From CAVZBW01 sp963778465 (GTDB lineage: Bacteria; Actinomycetota; Acidimicrobiia; Acidimicrobiales; RAAP-2), in the NCBI GenBank assembly GCA_963778465.1, contig CAVZUK010000003.1, positions 2,480,001 to 2,544,000 of the forward strand: a stretch of 64,000 nt of DNA. Direction: 5' to 3'. Positions within the stretch are counted from its first letter, which is position 1, and each line of letters starts with the position of its first letter. This document shows, in pieces, positions 42,629 through 50,925 of this stretch. Both the position numbers and the translations under genes were made by a program. The notes beneath the pieces were generated by a model, which saw only the letters and a program-made list of their open reading frames with translations, did no database searches and was not told the DNA's origin.

Positions 42629-44449
42629 GTGCTGCCCGACGTCGCCGGGATTCCCCGGGTCTTCGCGTACGCGGTCCCCCCGGAGCTGGACGCCGAGGTG
42701 CGTCTGGGTGGCCGGGTGCGGGTTCGCCTCCACGGGCGACGGGTCGCGGGGTGGGTCGTGGAGGATCCCACCGAGGTGCCCGCCGGCGTGCGGCTGCAGG
42801 CCATCTCCAAGAGCTCGGGCATGGGGCCGCCGGGCGAGCTGATCGAACTGGCCCGGTGGGCGTCGTGGCGCTGGTGCGGCCCCGTGTCGGGCTTCCTCGA
42901 CACGGCCTCTCCCGACCGCGTCGTGGACCGGCCGGTTCCGCCGAGCAGGTCGGCCGACGCGGGCGCCGAGCGGGGCGGGGGAGACGGCGCGGTCGACGAC
43001 GCGGTCGAGCTTGCGATGTCCGCGCCGGGGAGCCCGGTCGTCGCGCGCGTGGCGCCCCTGAGCGACCTGATGGCGCTGGTGCTGCGCTTCTGCGAGCGGG
43101 CCGGCGGAGAAGGGGTCTCGCCGGCGACCGTGCTCCTGCTCGCACCCAGCCTCGACGTCGCCGATCGCCTGGCCGGTCTGCTCGAGCGCCGAGACCTCCC
43201 GGTGGCGCGCGCCGGTGTGGACTGGGCCAAGGCCGCGGGGGGTTGGCCGGTGGTCGTCGGCGCAAGAAGCGCCGCGTGGTCCCCACCGGGACGCCTGGCC
43301 GGCGCCCTCGTCATCGACGCCCACGACGAGGCCTACCGGGAGGAGCGGGCACCCACCTGGAACGCCTGGGAAGTGGTCGCCGAGCGCTGCGCCCGTGATC
43401 GGGCCCCCTGCCTGCTCGTCTCCCCGGTGCCCGGGCCCGAGCTGCTCGACCGGGGCCCGTTGTGGACCGAACCTCGGCCGCAGGAGCGCCGGGGCTGGCC
43501 ACTCGTCCAGGTCGAGGACCGCCGGGCCGCCGACCCGAGGACCGGCCTCCTCTCCGAGCTCCTCGTGCAGCGCATTCGGCACGTGCTCGAGGGCGCGAGG
43601 GCGCCCGGTGGGTCCGGCGGAGAGTTCCGACCGGTCGTGTGCGTCCTCAACCGGCGCGGCCGCGCGCGGCTGCTGGCCTGCACGGCTTGCCGCGAGCTCG
43701 CCCGTTGCGAGCGCTGCGGGGGACCGGTCGAGCAGGACGGGACGGGCTCTGCCGATGCCCAGCTGCGGTGTCGGCGTTGCGGGGAGGAGCGGCCGTTCGT
43801 GTGTGCGGCGTGTGGCTCGACGAGGCTCAAGGTGCTGAGGATCGGCGTGAGCCGGGTGCGAGAGGAGCTCGAGGCCCTGCTGCGGTGCGAGGTGGTGGAG
43901 GTCTCGGGTCCCGAGGTTCGCCCGGTACCGACGGCGCCCGTGCTGGTGGGCACCGAAGCGGTGCTCCATCGGGTGCGGCGCGCGGGGCTGGTGGCCTTCT
44001 TGGACTTCGATCAGCACCTCCTCGCCCCCTCCTTCACGGCCGTCGAGACGGCGCTCGCCCTGCTCGTGCGCGCCGCACGAATGGTCGGCCGGGGGGAGCG
44101 CTCCGGTGGGCCTGAACCTGCCCGGATCGTGGTGCAGACGAGGCTGCCCGGGCACGCGGTCCTCGAGGCAGTCCGGCGCGGCGACCCTGGCCCGTGCCTG
44201 CAGGAGGACCGGGAGGCCCGCGAGGCGCTCGGGCTGCCCCCCTCGGTGGCGTGGGCCGTCGTCTCCGGTCCGTCCGCCGGCGAGCTGCTCCAACCCCTGC
44301 TCGCCGGGGAGGTCGAAGGTCTCGTGCCCCTCGACGAGGGACGATGGCTGCTCCGCGCGCCGGACCATCAGGAGCTGTGTGACGCGCTCGCCCGCCTGCC
44401 GCGGCCGAAAGGTCGCGTGCGTATCGAGGTCGATCCGTTGCGCATCTGA
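42629..44449 (+). CDS. priA: PriA-like primosomal protein N' lacking helicase motifs
   Basis: A 606-residue protein related to the replication-restart factor PriA. The N-terminal 3'-DNA-binding part is seen in VLPDVAGIPRVFAYAVPPEL. The Walker A G-x-G-K-T/S is absent (VVARVAPLSDLMALVL and VLLLAPSLDVADRL take its place), and DEEH is replaced by VIDAHDEAY. The zinc-binding strand-separation module is intact with eight cysteines: LLACTACRELARCERCGG, LRCRRCG and FVCAACGS. C-terminal blocks VSGPEVRPVPTAPVLVGTEA and VAFLDFDQHLLAPSF remain. Actinobacterial PriA proteins commonly lack ATPase motifs, so it probably acts as a structural loader. Starts with GTG; an earlier non-standard start is possible because similarity begins at once. 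Confidence 0.88.
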   Translation: MLPDVAGIPRVFAYAVPPELDAEVRLGGRVRVRLHGRRVAGWVVEDPTEVPAGVRLQAISKSSGMGPPGELIELARWASWRWCGPVSGFLDTASPDRVVDRPVPPSRSADAGAERGGGDGAVDDAVELAMSAPGSPVVARVAPLSDLMALVLRFCERAGGEGVSPATVLLLAPSLDVADRLAGLLERRDLPVARAGVDWAKAAGGWPVVVGARSAAWSPPGRLAGALVIDAHDEAYREERAPTWNAWEVVAERCARDRAPCLLVSPVPGPELLDRGPLWTEPRPQERRGWPLVQVEDRRAADPRTGLLSELLVQRIRHVLEGARAPGGSGGEFRPVVCVLNRRGRARLLACTACRELARCERCGGPVEQDGTGSADAQLRCRRCGEERPFVCAACGSTRLKVLRIGVSRVREELEALLRCEVVEVSGPEVRPVPTAPVLVGTEAVLHRVRRAGLVAFLDFDQHLLAPSFTAVETALALLVRAARMVGRGERSGGPEPARIVVQTRLPGHAVLEAVRRGDPGPCLQEDREAREALGLPPSVAWAVVSGPSAGELLQPLLAGEVEGLVPLDEGRWLLRAPDHQELCDALARLPRPKGRVRIEVDPLRI

Positions 44450-44507
44450 GCGCCCGTGACCACCCGGGGCCGCAGCGTGCTGGCGAGGGCCCTCGTCAGG
44501 GCACCAC

Positions 44508-44513
44508 TACGAT
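44508..44513 (+). promoter_or_regulatory. -10 box (TACGAT) of def
   Basis: TACGAT ends 6 nt before GTG 44520, a leaderless spacing. Confidence 0.5.
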
Positions 44514-44519
44514 GAGACC

Positions 44520-45041
44520 GTGAGCACGTTCCCCATCCGCACCTACGGCGACCCCGTGCTCAAGCAGCGTGTCGACGAGCTGGAGCACATCGACGAGCGC
44601 ACCGCCCAGCTCGTCGACAACATGTTCGCCACGATGTACGCCGCGCCGGGCTCCGGACTCGCCGCGAACCAGATCGGGGTGCGCCAGCGCGTGTTCGTCT
44701 ACGACATCGGCGACGGTGGACGTGTGGTCATCAACCCGAGGATCGTCGAATCCTCGGGCGAGTGGACCTACGACGAGGGCTGCCTTTCCGTTCCAGGGCT
44801 GAGCTGGCCCATCGTGCGGCCCAAGGAGGTGCACCTGATCGGGGTGGACCTCGAGGGACGGGACCTGTCGATCGAGGCGGACACCCTGGAGGCCCGGGTG
44901 TTCCAGCACGAGCTCGATCATCTCGACGGGGTGCTGCTCGTGGAGCGCCTCGACGTCGAGCAGCGGCGGGAGGCCAAGCGGCTGCTCCGCTCCCGGGTCC
45001 TCGCGGGCACGTCGGGCGACCCCGACGGGCTCCTGCCGTAG
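44520..45041 (+). CDS. def: Peptide deformylase
   Basis: A 173-residue Fe/Zn metalloprotease that removes the N-formyl group from new proteins. The three motifs are PGSGLAANQIGVRQRVFVYD (motif 1, with Asn in place of the more usual Pro), DEGCLSVPG (motif 2, metal cysteine) and QHELDHLDGVL (motif 3, two histidines and the catalytic Glu). Starts with GTG under a leaderless promoter. fmt, which adds the formyl group, follows 61 bp downstream. Confidence 0.97.
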   Translation: MSTFPIRTYGDPVLKQRVDELEHIDERTAQLVDNMFATMYAAPGSGLAANQIGVRQRVFVYDIGDGGRVVINPRIVESSGEWTYDEGCLSVPGLSWPIVRPKEVHLIGVDLEGRDLSIEADTLEARVFQHELDHLDGVLLVERLDVEQRREAKRLLRSRVLAGTSGDPDGLLP

Positions 45042-45102
45042 TGGCCCACCCGAGCTCGGGCACCGGGTCCCCAGCCGCCCGCATTCCCTGATCGCACGGA
45101 GC

Positions 45103-45981
45103 GTGTCTCGGCTGGCGTTCCTGGGCACGCCGGAGGCGGCCGTCCCGACGCTCGAGGCTCTGGTGGCGGGAGGCCACCAAGTGGTCCGCGTGGTCACGAG
45201 GCCGGATCGGCGCCGCGGGCGGGGCGGGGCCCTCTCCGCGAGCCCGGTCAAGCGGGCGGCGCTCGACCTGGGCCTTCCGGTCACCGACCGGCTCGACGAC
45301 GTGGTCGGGACCGGCGCCGAGCTCGGCGTGGTGGTGGCCTACGGGCGGCTGGTCCCCGAGCGGATCCTCGAGGTCCTTCCGATGATCAACGTCCACTTCT
45401 CCCTCCTGCCTCGCTGGCGCGGAGCGGCCCCGGTGGAGCGGGCGATCCTCGCCGGCGACCGGGTCACCGGTGTCTGCCTCATGCGGCTCGAGGTCGAGCT
45501 CGACACGGGGCCCCTCTACTCGTGCGAGTCGGTCCCGGTCGGGGAGGACGAGACGGCGGACGAGCTGCGCTCCCGCCTGGCGGTGGTCGGGGCCCGCCTC
45601 GCCGGAGAGCTCCTCGAGCACGGGGCGGAGGGGCTGCCGGATCCGGTGTCCCAAGCCGGCGCCCCGACCTACGCGGAGAAGATCGGGCCCGAGGAGCTCC
45701 AACTCCGCTGGGAGTCGACGGCCCCCGAGCTCGCGAGAAGGGTCCGGCTGGGCCGGGCGTGGACGACGTGGCGGGGGCGGCGGCTCCGCGTGCTGCGGGT
45801 GCGACCGGGCTCCCTCGCCGCGTCCGGCGAAGCGCCCGGCACGATCGTCGGCCACGAGGTGGTGTGCGGCGAGGGTCGGCTCGCGCTGATCGAGGTCCAG
45901 CCCGAGAGCGGGCGTCCGATGGAGGGAGCCGACTGGGTCCGCGGAGCTCGGCCGTCGCCCGGAGAGCGCCTCGGCACCTGA
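45103..45981 (+). CDS. fmt: Methionyl-tRNA formyltransferase
   Basis: A 292-residue enzyme formylating initiator Met-tRNA. RLAFLGTPEAAVPTLEALV opens the formyltransferase domain, VVTRPDRRRGRG is the tRNA-recognition loop, and VHFSLLPRWRGAAPVERAIL contains the catalytic Asn-His region. The C-terminal OB-like domain follows from residue about 200. It is a little short (usual length about 310). Starts with GTG. No rsmB lies behind it. Confidence 0.95.
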   Translation: MSRLAFLGTPEAAVPTLEALVAGGHQVVRVVTRPDRRRGRGGALSASPVKRAALDLGLPVTDRLDDVVGTGAELGVVVAYGRLVPERILEVLPMINVHFSLLPRWRGAAPVERAILAGDRVTGVCLMRLEVELDTGPLYSCESVPVGEDETADELRSRLAVVGARLAGELLEHGAEGLPDPVSQAGAPTYAEKIGPEELQLRWESTAPELARRVRLGRAWTTWRGRRLRVLRVRPGSLAASGEAPGTIVGHEVVCGEGRLALIEVQPESGRPMEGADWVRGARPSPGERLGT

Positions 45982-46004
45982 GCTCGCGGTCGTCCGGCAG
46001 GCCG

Positions 46005-46010
46005 TAGGCT
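46005..46010 (+). promoter_or_regulatory. -10 box (TAGGCT) of rpe
   Basis: TAGGCT lies 8 nt before the first ATG (46019) but 21 nt before the in-frame ATG (46032), because of the 13-bp duplication in between. Confidence 0.5.
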
Positions 46011-46015
46011 CCCTC

Positions 46016-46041
46016 GGCATGGTGCGTGGGCATGGTGCGTG
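46016..46041. repeat. Perfect 13-bp tandem duplication over the rpe start
   Basis: GGCATGGTGCGTG occurs at 46016-46028 and again at 46029-46041 with no gap. Each copy contains an ATG. The first is out of frame with rpe and would encode only MVRGHGA before a stop; the second starts rpe. Confidence 0.95.
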
Positions 46042-46733
46042 ACCCCGGGGAGGTCGGAGCCTCCAAGATGGCGCCCTCGTTGCTGTCGGCCGACTTCGGG
46101 AACCTGGCGGAGTCCGTCGGCGAGGTCTCGCCGACCGCCGACTGGCTCCACGTGGACGTGATGGACGCCCACTTCGTCCCCAACCTCACGATCGGGCCGC
46201 CCGTGGTGGGGTCGTTGCGGCGGCATTCGGGCCTGTTCTTCGACTGCCATCTGATGATGACGGACCCGGGTCGCTACCTCGACGCCTTCGCCAAGGCCGG
46301 GGCGGACGGATGCACGGTGCACGTCGAGGTGGGGGAGACCGAGCGGCTGATCGACCAGATGCGTGGCCTGGGCCTGCGTACCGGGATCGCCGCGAACCCG
46401 GACACCCCGTACGAAGCCCTCGAGCCCTACCTCGACAAGGTCGACCTCGTGCTGTGCATGACCGTGTTCCCCGGGTTTGGCGGGCAGTCGTTCATGCCCG
46501 AGGTCCTGCCCAAGATTCGCCAGGTGCACGACGCCCTGGCGGAGCGCCGCCTGTCCGTGGACCTCGAGGTCGACGGCGGCATCGACGAGCACACGGCGCC
46601 GTTGACCGCGGCCGAGGGTGCCAACGTCTATGTGGCGGGCTCGGCGGTCTTCGGCAGGGAACGGCCCTGGGAGGCCGTCGAGTCGATCCGGCACGCCGCT
46701 GACCAGGTCCGTCCCCACGCCGCCCCCGGATAG
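46032..46733 (+). CDS. rpe: Ribulose-phosphate 3-epimerase
   Basis: A 233-residue TIM-barrel enzyme interconverting ribulose 5-phosphate and xylulose 5-phosphate. MAPSLLSADFGNLAESV, ADWLHVDVMDAHFVPNLTIG (His-Asp metal ligands), HLMMTDPGRYLDAFAKAGAD, TVFPGFGGQSFMPEVLPKI and LEVDGGIDEHTAPL are the family blocks. ATG 46032 begins 14 residues before MAPSLLS; GTG 46026, or the internal ATG itself, are alternatives. The start region carries the 13-bp duplication. The stop codon TAG is part of the -10 box of ribD. Confidence 0.95.
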   Translation: MVRDPGEVGASKMAPSLLSADFGNLAESVGEVSPTADWLHVDVMDAHFVPNLTIGPPVVGSLRRHSGLFFDCHLMMTDPGRYLDAFAKAGADGCTVHVEVGETERLIDQMRGLGLRTGIAANPDTPYEALEPYLDKVDLVLCMTVFPGFGGQSFMPEVLPKIRQVHDALAERRLSVDLEVDGGIDEHTAPLTAAEGANVYVAGSAVFGRERPWEAVESIRHAADQVRPHAAPG

Positions 46734-46736
46734 GAT
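46731..46736 (+). promoter_or_regulatory. -10 box (TAGGAT) of ribD
   Basis: TAGGAT includes the rpe stop codon and ends 9 nt before ATG 46746. No FMN riboswitch can fit in the 12-bp gap. Confidence 0.4.
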
Positions 46737-46745
46737 GCAGGCCCC

Positions 46746-47816
46746 ATGGTCCGAGTCGACGAGTCGCCGCCGGAGGCCGGCAGGCCGGAGCCGCCCGAAG
46801 AGCCCGGGTCCGCCGACGAGTCGTTGATGCGTCGGGCGTTGGCGCTCGGGGAGTCCGTCAGGGGCTCGACCTCGCCGAACCCCTGGGTAGGGGCGGTCCT
46901 CGTTCCCGCGTCGCGTCCGGGCGAGGAGGGCATCACGCCCCTCTACGAGGGAGCGACCGCGCCGCCGGGCGGCCCGCACGCCGAGGTGCAGGCCATCGAG
47001 TCGGCACGGGCGGACGGCCGGGCCGCCGGTGCCGACTTGTACACGACCCTCGAGCCGTGCGCCCACACCGGCCGGACGGGACCGTGCGTGGCGGCGATCC
47101 TCGAGGCGGGCATCCGGCGGGTGGTGGTCGGCGTCCCCGACCCCGATCCCCAGGTGGCCGGCCGCGGGGTGGCGGAGCTCCGCGCGGCGGGCGTCGAGGT
47201 GACCGTCGGCGTGGGCGCCGGGGAGGTGGAGGCTTCGCTCGCCCCGTACCTGAAGCACCGCAGCACCGGCCTGCCGTGGGTGGTGCTGAAGCTGGCGGCG
47301 ACGCTGGACGGGCGGATCGCCGCCGCCGACGGCTCGAGCCGCTGGATCACCGGCACCGAGGCGCGAGCCGACGTCCATCGTCTCCGCGCGATGTCCGACG
47401 CGGTCCTCGTCGGGGCCGGGACCGTCCGCGAAGACGACCCGGAGCTCACGGTGCGCACGGAGCCGCCGGCCGGTCGACAGCCGCTGCGGGTGGTGCTGGG
47501 TCACGCGCCGGAGCACGCGCGTGTCCGTCCGGCGCTCGAGCTCTCGGGTGAGCTGGGGGAGGTCCTCCAGACCCTCGGCGGGCTCGGCGTGGTGCAGCTC
47601 CTCGTCGAGGGGGGCGCTCGGGTGGCCAAGTCCTTCCACGAGGCTCGCCTCGTGGACCGCTACGTGCTGTACCTGGCGCCGGCGATCGCCGGGGGCGACG
47701 ACGGGCCGGGCCTCTTCGCCGGCCCCGGGGCGCGGACGGTCGACGACCTCTGGCGGGGCACGCTCGTCTCGGTGGAACGCCTTGGCGAGGACCTCCGGCT
47801 GGAGGTCGCGGCATGA
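46746..47816 (+). CDS. ribD: Bifunctional riboflavin deaminase/reductase
   Basis: A 356-residue enzyme for the second and third steps of riboflavin synthesis. The N-terminal deaminase has the zinc ligands GPHAEVQAIESA (His) and LEPCAHTGRTGPC (two Cys), plus STSPNPWVGAVLV. The C-terminal reductase begins about residue 175 with LPWVVLKLAATLDGRIAA and has SDAVLVGAGTVREDDPEL and LLVEGGARVAKSF. An acidic N-terminal extension of about 25 residues precedes the deaminase. Overlaps ribBA by 4 bp. Confidence 0.96.
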   Translation: MVRVDESPPEAGRPEPPEEPGSADESLMRRALALGESVRGSTSPNPWVGAVLVPASRPGEEGITPLYEGATAPPGGPHAEVQAIESARADGRAAGADLYTTLEPCAHTGRTGPCVAAILEAGIRRVVVGVPDPDPQVAGRGVAELRAAGVEVTVGVGAGEVEASLAPYLKHRSTGLPWVVLKLAATLDGRIAAADGSSRWITGTEARADVHRLRAMSDAVLVGAGTVREDDPELTVRTEPPAGRQPLRVVLGHAPEHARVRPALELSGELGEVLQTLGGLGVVQLLVEGGARVAKSFHEARLVDRYVLYLAPAIAGGDDGPGLFAGPGARTVDDLWRGTLVSVERLGEDLRLEVAA

Positions 47817-49036
47817 GCGACTTCTCGACGATGGAGGAGGCCATCGCCACCGTCGCCCATGGCGGGATGGTGGTCGTGGTCGACGACGAGGACCGGGAGA
47901 ACGAGGGGGACCTCATCATGGCCGCCGAGGCGGCCACGCCCGAGAGCATCGCCTTCTTCCTTTCGCACACCTCGGGCGTGATCTGCGCCCCCATCACGGC
48001 CGAGCGGGCCGACCGGCTCGACCTGCCGCTCATGGTGACCAACAACACGGAGTCGCAACGAACGGCCTTCACGGTCAGCGTGGACGCCGTGCGAGGCACG
48101 ACCACCGGGATCTCGGCGGCCGATCGCGCCGCCACCATCGCCACGCTGGTCGATCCTCGGTCCAACCCTGCCGACCTGCGCCGCCCGGGCCACATCTTCC
48201 CCCTGCGCTACCGGGAGGGTGGCGTGCTCAAACGCCACGGCCACACCGAGGCCGCGGTCGACCTGGCCCGCCTCGCCGGCCTCACCCCCGCCGGCGTCCT
48301 CTGCGAGATCGTCTCGGAGGACAAGTCGTCGATGGCGCGGCTCCCGGAGCTCGAGCGCCTCTGCGATCGCTACGGGCTCCCGCTCATATCGATCGCCGAG
48401 CTGATCCGGTACCGACGGCAGACGGAGAAGCTGGTGCGGCGGGTCTCCGAGGCGCGCATCCCGACCGACCAGGGGGACTTCCGCGCCTACGTCTACGAGT
48501 CGAGGCTCGACGAGGAGCAGCACCTGGCCTTCGTCTTGGGCGACGTGGCCGGCAAGCCCAACGTCTTGGTCCGGGTGCACTCGGAATGCCTGACCGGCGA
48601 CGTCTTCGGATCGCTTCGATGCGACTGCGGGCCCCAGCTGCGGGCCGCGCTCGACCTCATCGAGTCCGAGGGCCAGGGCGTGCTCGTCTACCTCCGGGGC
48701 CACGAGGGTCGGGGCATCGGCCTCGGCCACAAGATCCGGGCCTACCACCTCCAGGAGCAGGGCCACGACACCGTCGACGCCAACCTCGAGCTCGGCCTGC
48801 CGGTGGACAGCCGCGAGTACGGCATCGGCGCGCAGATCCTGGTCGACCTCGGCGTGACGACCATGCGGCTCATGACGAACAACCCCTCGAAGTACGGGGG
48901 TCTCGAGGGCTTCGGCCTCGACATCGTCGACCGCATCCCCCTCCAGCCCCGCCCCAATCCCGAGAACATCGAGTACCTCCGGACCAAGCGCGAGCGGATG
49001 GGTCACCTGCTCCTCGGGCTCGACGACGTCCTTTGA
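47813..49036 (+). CDS. ribBA: 3,4-Dihydroxy-2-butanone-4-phosphate synthase / GTP cyclohydrolase II
   Basis: A 407-residue fusion of the two entry enzymes of riboflavin synthesis. The RibB half (residues 1-200) has VVVVDDEDRENEGDLIMAAE, CAPITAERADRLDLPLMV and GHIFPLRYREGGVLKRHGHT. The RibA half has VRVHSECLTGDVFGSLRCDC (zinc cysteines), LVYLRGHEGRGIGLGHK and GIGAQILVDLGV. The genes ribD-ribBA-ribH are adjacent, but the riboflavin synthase gene ribE usually found between ribD and ribBA is missing here. Confidence 0.97.
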   Translation: MSDFSTMEEAIATVAHGGMVVVVDDEDRENEGDLIMAAEAATPESIAFFLSHTSGVICAPITAERADRLDLPLMVTNNTESQRTAFTVSVDAVRGTTTGISAADRAATIATLVDPRSNPADLRRPGHIFPLRYREGGVLKRHGHTEAAVDLARLAGLTPAGVLCEIVSEDKSSMARLPELERLCDRYGLPLISIAELIRYRRQTEKLVRRVSEARIPTDQGDFRAYVYESRLDEEQHLAFVLGDVAGKPNVLVRVHSECLTGDVFGSLRCDCGPQLRAALDLIESEGQGVLVYLRGHEGRGIGLGHKIRAYHLQEQGHDTVDANLELGLPVDSREYGIGAQILVDLGVTTMRLMTNNPSKYGGLEGFGLDIVDRIPLQPRPNPENIEYLRTKRERMGHLLLGLDDVL

Positions 49037-49139
49037 GGGGCGCCGTCCGGGTGGGCTCGTGCTCGCTCCGCTCGCGTGGCCACCCCGGGGAGGTGGCACG
49101 ATTCTGATATGGCACGACCCGAAGACCTTCGAATTTGAC

Positions 49140-49733
49140 GTGCGCGAGGCCACAGAGGCGCTCCGGGGCCGCGTCGGCCGGGTGGTCGGCGCGGAGCGTG
49201 ACGGGCGTGGTCTGCGGGTGGCGCTGGCCTGCAGCGCCTTCAACGGGGGGATCACCCGTCGGCTCCTCGACGGCGCCATCGCGGGGCTCGAGGACTGCCG
49301 GGTCGACACCGACGACGTGACCGTGGCCTGGGTCCCCGGGGCCTTCGAGCTCCCGCTGCTTGTTCGCTCCTACTGCCGTTCGGGCAACGTGGACGCGGTG
49401 GTGTGCCTGGGGGCGGTGATCCGGGGCGAGACGAGCCACTACGACCTCGTCGCCGGGGAATGTGCCGAAGGCGTGCAACGGACGCAGCTCGACACGGGCA
49501 TCCCCGTCGCGTTCGGCGTGCTCACGACCGAGGACGTCGACCAGGCGCTCGCCCGCTCCGTCCCGCTGGCGGAGGCATCCGACCCGCAGGACAACAAGGG
49601 TTGGGAGGCGGCGGTGACCGCCGTGGAGATGGCAACCTTGCTGCGCGCCCCGGCGCTGCGGTCCCACCGCCGTGCCGGTGCGGCGGACGCCGAGGCCGGA
49701 GCCCTCACCCCGACGACCACAGGAGATCGGTGA
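49140..49733 (+). CDS. ribH: 6,7-Dimethyl-8-ribityllumazine synthase
   Basis: Lumazine synthase, usually an icosahedral or pentameric assembly. LRVALACSAFNGGITRRLLD, VAWVPGAFELPLLVRSYC, VVCLGAVIRGETSHYDLVAG, PVAFGVLTTEDVDQALAR and NKGWEAAVTAVEM cover the whole fold, including the catalytic histidine in TSHYD. The start is uncertain: GTG 49140 gives 197 residues, and GTG 49059 would add 27 residues without family similarity. The tail after residue about 170 (HRRAGAADAEAGALTPTTTG) is longer than usual and low-complexity. hisG follows, with a ribosome binding site inside the ribH tail. Confidence 0.92.
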   Translation: MREATEALRGRVGRVVGAERDGRGLRVALACSAFNGGITRRLLDGAIAGLEDCRVDTDDVTVAWVPGAFELPLLVRSYCRSGNVDAVVCLGAVIRGETSHYDLVAGECAEGVQRTQLDTGIPVAFGVLTTEDVDQALARSVPLAEASDPQDNKGWEAAVTAVEMATLLRAPALRSHRRAGAADAEAGALTPTTTGDR

Positions 49734-49734
49734 C

Positions 49735-50616
49735 GTGCTCAGGCTGGTGCTGCCCAAGGGATCGCTCGAGCGAGCGACCATGGAGCTTTTCGAGGCTGCG
49801 GACCTCGCCGTGCGCCGGACCTCGTCCGTCGACTATCGCGCCACGATCGACGACCCGCGGATCGCCGAGGTCCGGATCCTGCGCCCCCAGGAGATCCCCG
49901 TCTACGTGGCCCAGGGACTCTTCGACATCGGGATCACGGGCCGTGACTGGATCGAGGAGCGAGGCTCTAAGGTCGTGTCGCTCGGCACTCTGGCGTACTC
50001 CAAGAACACCGCCAATCCGATCCGTGTGGTGCTGGCGGTGCCCCAGGATGCCCCGGAGCGCTCGCTGGCCGACCTGGCGCAGCGGGGGCACCTCCGGGTT
50101 GCCACCGAGTACCCGGAGCTGACGAGGCGGGCCCTTCTCGGGCAGGGGGTCGAGGCCGAGATCTCCCTCTCCTACGGGGCGACCGAGGCCAAGGTCCCCG
50201 ACATCGCCGACTGCGTCGTCGAGATCACCGAGACGGGGGGAGCGCTCCGGGCGGCCGGACTCCGCGTCCTCGAGACCCTTCTCGTCTCCCGCACCGAGCT
50301 CATCGCCAATCCGGAGGCGGCGGAGGACCGTGATCGCCGCCATGCGATGGACCAGATCCTCACGCTCCTGCTCGGAACGCTCGATGCCCGCGGCAAGGTC
50401 CTCGTGAAGCTCAACGTCTCCGCAGAGCGCCTGGAGGAGGTCGTGGCGCTGTTGCCGGCGCTCCAGACACCGACGCTCTCCGAGCTCGCCGGCGGTGGCG
50501 CCTTTGCCGTCGAATCGGTCGTGCCCAAGTCGGAGATCAACGTCTTGATCCCCGCCCTGGCGAGCGCCGGCGCCACGGGAATCCTCGAGGTGCCCCTATC
50601 CAAGATCGTCCATTGA
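49735..50616 (+). CDS. hisG: ATP phosphoribosyltransferase, long form
   Basis: A 293-residue first enzyme of histidine synthesis. LRLVLPKGSLERATMELFEA, FDIGITGRDWIEERG, LRVATEYPELTRRAL and the PRPP loop region VEITETGGALRAAGL are catalytic blocks. The last 75 residues (RGKVLVKLNVSAERLEEVVA; SVVPKSEINVLIPAL) are the regulatory ACT-like domain of HisG-L, which mediates feedback inhibition by histidine. GTG 49735 lies 1 bp after the ribH stop with AGGAG upstream. No hisE precedes it. Confidence 0.96.
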   Translation: MLRLVLPKGSLERATMELFEAADLAVRRTSSVDYRATIDDPRIAEVRILRPQEIPVYVAQGLFDIGITGRDWIEERGSKVVSLGTLAYSKNTANPIRVVLAVPQDAPERSLADLAQRGHLRVATEYPELTRRALLGQGVEAEISLSYGATEAKVPDIADCVVEITETGGALRAAGLRVLETLLVSRTELIANPEAAEDRDRRHAMDQILTLLLGTLDARGKVLVKLNVSAERLEEVVALLPALQTPTLSELAGGGAFAVESVVPKSEINVLIPALASAGATGILEVPLSKIVH

Positions 50617-50918
50617 CGCCCGAGGGCCCGGTCGACCGACGGAGTCCGGGTGCCCGGCCCGACCCCGGGTCCTACGTTCCTGCGAACCCCGGTCGCACCC
50701 GCCGGCCGGTCCTCGCGAGGGTGACCGAATTCGACGTCGACGCGGGTCTCGGGGACCTCCTGACCGACGACGGAAGGGCGCTGCCGTTCCATTCCACGGC
50801 GATCGCCGACGGCACTCGCCGCATCGCCGTCGGCCGTCGCGTGGTCTGTCTCGTCGTGGCCGGCCATCTCGGGCGCATGGAAGCCACCGACCTCGTCGCC
50901 ATCGACGAAGGCGTCTGA
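50613..50918 (+). CDS. Cold-shock-domain-like protein
   Basis: A 101-residue protein whose C-terminal 65 residues resemble a cold-shock (OB) domain: ARVTEFDVDAGLGDLLTDDG, RALPFHSTAIADGTRRI, GRRVVCLVVAGHLGRMEATD. The usual RNP1 aromatic pattern (K-G-F-G-F-I) is reduced to AGLGDLL, and RNP2 F-F-H to LPFH, so nucleic-acid binding may be weak. The TTG at 50613 overlaps the hisG stop. The in-frame GTG at 50721 would remove part of the first strand, so it is less likely. The N-terminal 35 residues are proline-rich. A separate function from hisG is likely. Confidence 0.6.
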   Translation: MTPEGPVDRRSPGARPDPGSYVPANPGRTRRPVLARVTEFDVDAGLGDLLTDDGRALPFHSTAIADGTRRIAVGRRVVCLVVAGHLGRMEATDLVAIDEGV

Positions 50919-50925
50919 GCCGGGG

